Assembly: GCF_000002865.3 (NCBI RefSeq)
Contig: NW_001865064.1
Coordinates: forward strand, 535,604-564,465
Reading direction: 5' to 3'
Length of the DNA: 28,862 nt
DNA from: Monosiga brevicollis MX1
Lineage: Eukaryota > Opisthokonta > Choanoflagellata > Craspedida > Salpingoecidae
Both the position numbers and the translations under genes were made by a program. Position 1 is the first letter of the stretch, and each line of letters begins with the position of its first letter. Below, piece after piece: positions 24,131-28,862 of the stretch. Below the pieces are notes generated by a model that worked only from the letters and a program-made list of their open reading frames with translations, had not been told where the DNA came from and did no database searches.

Positions 24131-24458
24131 GACTTTTCGACATTAACGCCACAGCAGGCCGCACACCTTTGTGGGTCATCGTGGTAGAATCCGCTTGTGA
24201 CCTGGTCCCGACCTTCACTCATGAGTCTGCGCGCTGCCGGCGAGTGAGTGCCCCAACCGTCCACCCCCATGCCCATGGGTTTGGTGCAAGAGAAAAAAGA
24301 CAACATCGACACTAGCGCTGCAGGAAGCGTGCTGATGCAGCCTGGACCTCATGTCTCCTTCTTCGACAGTCCTCACTGCGATCCTAACCAATGTAAAAAA
24401 AGCCAAGAACCCGCCCTTCCCCCTGCCGACTCGTCGATCTCGATCTCTAGGAAAAGAT

Positions 24459-24460
<2 letters not shown>

Positions 24461-24537
<77 letters not shown>
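24461..24537. repeat. (GA)n microsatellite, about 38 units
   Basis: A pure GA run of about 77 nt, followed by GATCGAGAGA variants to about 24568. It lies upstream of both divergent genes. Confidence 0.96.
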
Positions 24538-24539
<2 letters not shown>

Positions 24540-25142
24540 GAGAGATTATCGCGAGAGAGATCGAGAGAGTCCGGCTGATCTGATCGATCGCTGTGCCGAG
24601 TTCAGACACAATAAAATCGTCTGACATTAACATTCTGGTTGAAAATGAAAGTGTGATATGTATCACACAGTCCCTTCGCGCTGTGAACTGTTGACTTGTT
24701 TCATCTCTCTTTTAAGATCTCTCAAACGACGTTTATCTCTCGACAATCTTTCATCCTTGAGATGTATCTCTAAAATACGAAGTTGTCTCTAAAATCTGCT
24801 TTGTTGTAAATGATTACTAGGTCACCATATCGTGCAAACCTCTAATCTCACCTTTTATCTCTGACCGATTTCACCTTGTTCTCTCACATCTCTTCCTGAA
24901 TTATGTCATCTAAGCACATCTCTTGATTTTGTTTGTGTCAGTGAGACGTGCACACACACACACAGTGGCAGCGCCGACGTGACGATCGCCGGCATTTCAG
25001 GGCGTCCGAGCCCACGGATTTGTACACGGACGATAGCTTTCAGGGTGTTCTTTGCCAGTTTGTGGCTTTTATCGGTGTGGGGCGAGCGCGTATAAACGCA
25101 TACACCTGCGCATAACCATACACCCAGCTGTTGAATAGTCTC

Positions 25143-25146
<4 letters not shown>

Positions 25147-25183
<37 letters not shown>
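25147..25183. repeat. (GT)n microsatellite abutting the RUFY-like start codon
   Basis: About 18 GT units ending 22 nt upstream of the ATG at 25206. It is likely within the 5'UTR or core promoter, so its length could affect expression. Confidence 0.93.
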
Positions 25184-25187
<4 letters not shown>

Positions 25188-25205
25188 AGTCGCGGCATCG
25201 GCTTT

Positions 25206-28200
25206 ATGGCCGACTCGGATGAGGCGGCAGCAGCTGAATCGGCGAGACCGGATGCCTCGCCACCAAGCAGTGGCTCGGTGCCTGATGAATCTGATGAACG
25301 GGAGGATGCTGCGCACGCAGTCGTCGCTCAGGTGCGTGTTTTGGTGCGAGCGAGCCCGACCGTCGCGCTCAGCAATAGGAGCCCTTCTCATGGACCGGTC
25401 GTCATCCCACGTGCTTGGCCTCTTGTGTTAGGACCCCGGCAGCCCGGGCCCAACGGCTGAAGAAGAACAGCAAGAAACCCATGCTCCCGACGCTTTTGAT
25501 GCGCCAGATGCAGCCGATGCGTCTGATGCCGTGCCCAGCAGCCCGGGCCTCACCGTGCCCGAGGTACCATCGCGCAGGCCATTGGCCGAAGACCTTGTTC
25601 AAATTTTGGCATCCACACCCTCACATGCTCATGGACCTCGTCTCCACCGCCTTCTTTTTTTTTTTTTTTTCACGCTCGCCGGTCTTGCATCTCCTTCACT
25701 TGCCCCCACCATTCTCGCCTCCTTGTTCCAAAACAGGTGGGTGCAGCCGCAGCCCGTCGCGCCGAGCTGATTGAAAAGATGCGCTCCCAGCGCCTGACCT
25801 CCCTCAAGCCCGGCCCCGATGGCGAAACGCATGCCGTACCTGTTGCGCAGCCCGGCGATGAGCCCCTCCCCGGCCAGGTCTCTAGCCGCCGTTGCTGCTC
25901 GCCTCCATTGCTGTCCGCCGCAGACTCCTCACCATGATGTACACGCATGGTCTTAGGAGGTGATCGGCGTGGCCATACCGCCCCCAACGGAAACGGAGGA
26001 CGTCTCACGACTTGCCCGCAGTGGCAGTCTGCGGGTTGTCCCCTCCTCCCCGACCCGCACCAACGCACCTGCCGCTGCGCGTGTGACCAACGATGGCACC
26101 ACTCCTGCTGCGTCCCGCGGCCTTTTTCGCAAGCTCAAGTGGCGTGGCAACGTGCGTACCACACTTTTTCCGGACACCGCAGCGCCTTTGATGTGCTTCT
26201 CACTTTCTTTCCCTGATACTCGTGGTGTAGACTGGGAGCACGTCCGAGGAAGGCGGGTCAGGCGGCGAGGAGACGCCGGCTGAAGAGTCTCGCCCGGCGC
26301 GGAGTGGCAGCAACCCTCGTACGAGCGCCGCGGCCCAAGCCCGGGAAGACCAAGAGCGCCGCCAGCAACTCAAAGCCGAAGCCGATGCCGAGGGACACCG
26401 ACGCGAATGCGCCAACATGGTCAGATGCACCCCACCTCTTTTCTCATGCAAGCCCCCGCCTCGTGTTCTTTGTTGCCGAACCCAGTCTCGTGGGTTTGAC
26501 CTCATTTTGCCGCGTGCTGCGCAGCTCAACATGTGTAAGATTGCCCTGAAAACCATGATCGAGTCCACCATTGGATTGGCCCCGCCCATTCACGACTCGC
26601 ACCGCCCCTTGGCCCAGGTCTGGTTCTCGCTGCCTCATCCATCCGAGTCTGTTTGTTCTTTGGACCAAGCCCGGCCAAACGCTTACCATGTATTCTGCAC
26701 GCACGCATCGATAAACGCACATGTGTGACTGAAAAGCTTCTACTCGTGCTTGAGGCCGTGCTGCGCCATGGTGTGCGTAAGCGTGCCCTTGCCGCCAACC
26801 GGGACGTTTTTGCCTTGTTTGATGCCGCCGACCGCGGCGGGCTCTTGGCCGAGCTGGCCGAGCCTGCGGCCGCCCTCGGTCCCGACCAAGTGACTCTTGT
26901 TAGTATTGTCAAGCAAGCGCGCAGCCATCCGGCCCTGCGCACGAACCAGGGCCGAGGTCGGTTCTGCCTTCGGCAGGCCACCCAGCACAAGCTCATTTCA
27001 GAGCTCGTGCGCACTGCGGCAGACCACCCAGCCGTCCTGCACGACGCGTATGTGCCTTCACACGCCTCGTGACGTTTTTTAGCAGCCGATGTCCTCCTCC
27101 CCCCCCTCCTCACTCGATCATTGATGTCTCTCTTCTTCACTGTGTGGTACAACTTGTAGGTTCGAGCCCTGGGCCTTTTTGCGGTCAGAGGACGCGGTAG
27201 TGCTAGCCGGTCTGCTCATGGGCCTGGCAACCCTGGAGCTCGATCTTGAGTGCCCCGCCGAACAGCTCGACACGGACACAGATGTCTTGGACCTCAGTCT
27301 CTATTTTAAGGTTTGCCGTTTCTTGAACCGCGCTGGCCGCGCCACGATGGACGCACGGCAGCCTCTACGCTCGCGCCAAGGCTCAAACTGGGACCGGCAC
27401 TCATTGACTATAGGATGGCAACTATCTGAAACCAGCCACCGCAGAGAATCCCGACGAGGAGGACGCGCGCTTCTCTGAAGAAACATTCACGTGCGTGACC
27501 ACGCCTGTTCCCCGCTCTTGCCTATCGCGCCTGCCGCGCTTTTGACAAGCACGGCTCCTCGTGCTGACCGAGTGCACCTGCTGTGCTTTTATCAGGGCCT
27601 TGAGTGATCAAAACGCACGCTTGCGTGAGCACAATCGCAAGCTGGAGCAACAGCTCTTCTCGTCCAATCATGAAATGGCGGAGACCAAGGAGCAGCTGGT
27701 TGCGGCTCAAGCCGCAGCCGACGAAGCCCGAGCCAAGGTTACCGAGCTACAGCAAGAACTCGCCGAACGTAAAGAGGTTGGTCATACGGCTGTCTATGAC
27801 TAACCAGTTGGTGCTCTTTCAAGAGACTGGCTGCTTGTATTCGTATTCATCCCCCCTGTCGTCTCTGCTGAGCCACGTTTTTTGCCACATGACTCATGTA
27901 TCTGACGATCCCTGTGTCATGAGCAGGAGGTGCAAAGTGTACGGGCAGAGTGTGATCGCCGTGTAAGTTCGCTGGCCTTGGCCTCTTGGGTGGCGTCGCA
28001 TCGTGCTCACAGTCAAGGCGTGTGCTCGTGCTCGTGTGACAGCTTCAAGCCGTCGAGGCAGACATTTCCACTGAGCGCGCCACGTACAACGTCTCGCGCG
28101 AAGGCTTGAGCCAGGTCTTGGACGCGACGACCCAACAAATGGCCAAAGAGCAGCAGCTGCGCGAGGAGATGGAGCGCGAATTGGTGTCCTGGAAGCAGAA

Positions 28201-28862
28201 GCGCGATGAATTGAGCGATCAAGTGCAGGGGCTCGAAGCCAAGTTGGCTCAGCGGCAAGAGGCCAACGACAACTTGCGCAAGCAGCTCAAGGATGTCAAG
28301 GGCCTCAACTTGCAGATGCTCTCCACCGTGCAGGTGCGCCTTTTCTGCCCGGATGATTTCGGGTCCATGCCGCAAACTTGTCAGTTCTGTGCATGTTAAC
28401 GCTCATGCAACGCTTCTGGAACAACGCGTTCAGGAACTACAAGACAAAGCCAAGGAAGCCGATGAAAAGGTGCGAGAGAGGAGAGCCACGGTTCATACCA
28501 CCCGAAGCATGTGCATCGTGCTCACTGAAGTGACCTTTTGGGCGTGTGCAGACGCATGCAATTCAGCGCAAGTGCGATCAATATCAGGGTGAAATCCAGG
28601 GTCTGACCTCCAAGCTCGGCGACGGCGAGACGGCACGCGAGCGGCTGGAGAAGACGTTGGTGCAAGTCACGCAGCGACTCAAGGTCAGATCTGGCTCTTA
28701 CTAGCTTTTTGGTGGCCGGGGACACACCGTCTTGGCTCACCTGATCTTGCGTGCTTGTAGACGGTGGATGGGGAAAAAACCGAGGTGGAAACCAAGCTCA
28801 TGATGGAGAGTGAGTGGCGGGCCAATCTGCAGGAAGAAGTTGCTACTCTGAAAAAGCGCGTA
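25206..28862 (+). CDS. RUFY-like protein: RUN domain plus coiled coil (3' end beyond the window)
   Basis: Fifteen exons are visible: 25206-25331, 25432-25563, 25737-25877, 25957-26151, 26231-26419, 26525-26617, 26737-27047, 27160-27310, 27414-27490, 27596-27776, 27927-27962, 28043-28333, 28434-28469, 28552-28683, 28761-28862. They give at least 731 aa. Residues 1 to about 255 are Ala/Pro/Ser/Glu-rich and probably disordered. The RUN domain covers about 262-446 and follows RUFY proteins block by block: LNMCKIALKTMIESTIGL, LVLEAVLRHGVRKRAL, HPALRTNQGRGRFCLRQA, VVLAGLLMGLATLELDL, DVLDLSLYFK. A linker (DGNYLKPATAENPDEED) leads into a heptad-rich coiled coil from about 472 on. RUFY proteins bind small GTPases and kinesin/dynein adaptors on endosomes, and many end in a PI3P-binding FYVE finger. 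That finger, if present, lies past the window. Two 36-nt exons (27927-27962, 28434-28469) keep phase 0. Confidence 0.9.

Larger units (their letters stand above)
24131..25205. other. Intergenic region between the uncharacterised gene and the RUFY-like gene
   Basis: The two flanking genes are divergent, so this should hold both promoters. It contains a GA microsatellite (24461-24537), an A/T-rich patch with recurring TCTCT(A)n motifs (about 24710-24900), a short CA run (about 24952-24964) and the GT microsatellite next to the RUFY-like start. No gene is supported. Confidence 0.55.

Overview
This window is nuclear DNA of a unicellular relative of animals, most likely a choanoflagellate such as Monosiga. 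That is an inference. It rests on many short GT-AG introns (about 60-230 nt), metazoan-type genes (a full PTEN, a RUFY-type RUN protein), unusual multidomain signalling proteins, and many simple-sequence repeats between genes. Exon models below were built by hand. Splice sites were accepted only where donor, acceptor, reading phase and domain alignment agreed.

Layout: (1) 1-2475, mostly non-coding with GT and TC microsatellites. (2) 2476-4148 (+), a four-exon PTEN phosphatase of 422 aa. Its first two intron positions match those I remember for human PTEN. (3) 5148-7534 (-), a DEP plus ankyrin-repeat protein. (4) 7624-11350 (-), a kinesin with an N-terminal motor and coiled coils, including one GC-AG intron. 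Genes 3 and 4 are only about 100 nt apart, on the same strand and joinable in frame, so they may be one kinesin-DEP-ankyrin gene of about 1440 aa. (5) 11351-13133, repeat-rich and without a convincing gene. (6) 13134-13811 (-), an intronless six-helix membrane protein of the bacterial DUF4386 type, a candidate horizontal transfer. (7) 13812-17459, compound microsatellites, an unresolved stretch with weak coding signs, and an 850-bp CAGA/GATA satellite. (8) 17460-21617 (+), a nine-exon, 1096-aa protein joining ankyrin repeats, a long helical region, a protein kinase with DFD in place of DFG, and a PARP-type ADP-ribosyltransferase domain with an H-Y-E triad. (9) 21887-24130 (-), a two-exon 725-aa protein that I do not recognise. 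(10) 25206-28862 (+), the 5' part of a RUFY-like gene: disordered N-terminus, RUN domain, then coiled coil running off the window.

The genes do not form an operon-like pathway. Several do share the broad themes of phosphoinositide and endomembrane signalling (PTEN, RUN/RUFY, DEP) and microtubule transport (kinesin). The most striking object is the ankyrin-kinase-PARP fusion. It recalls a tankyrase in having ankyrin repeats ahead of a PARP domain, but a kinase sits between them, and it carries a recent tandem duplication of an intron plus ankyrin exon.
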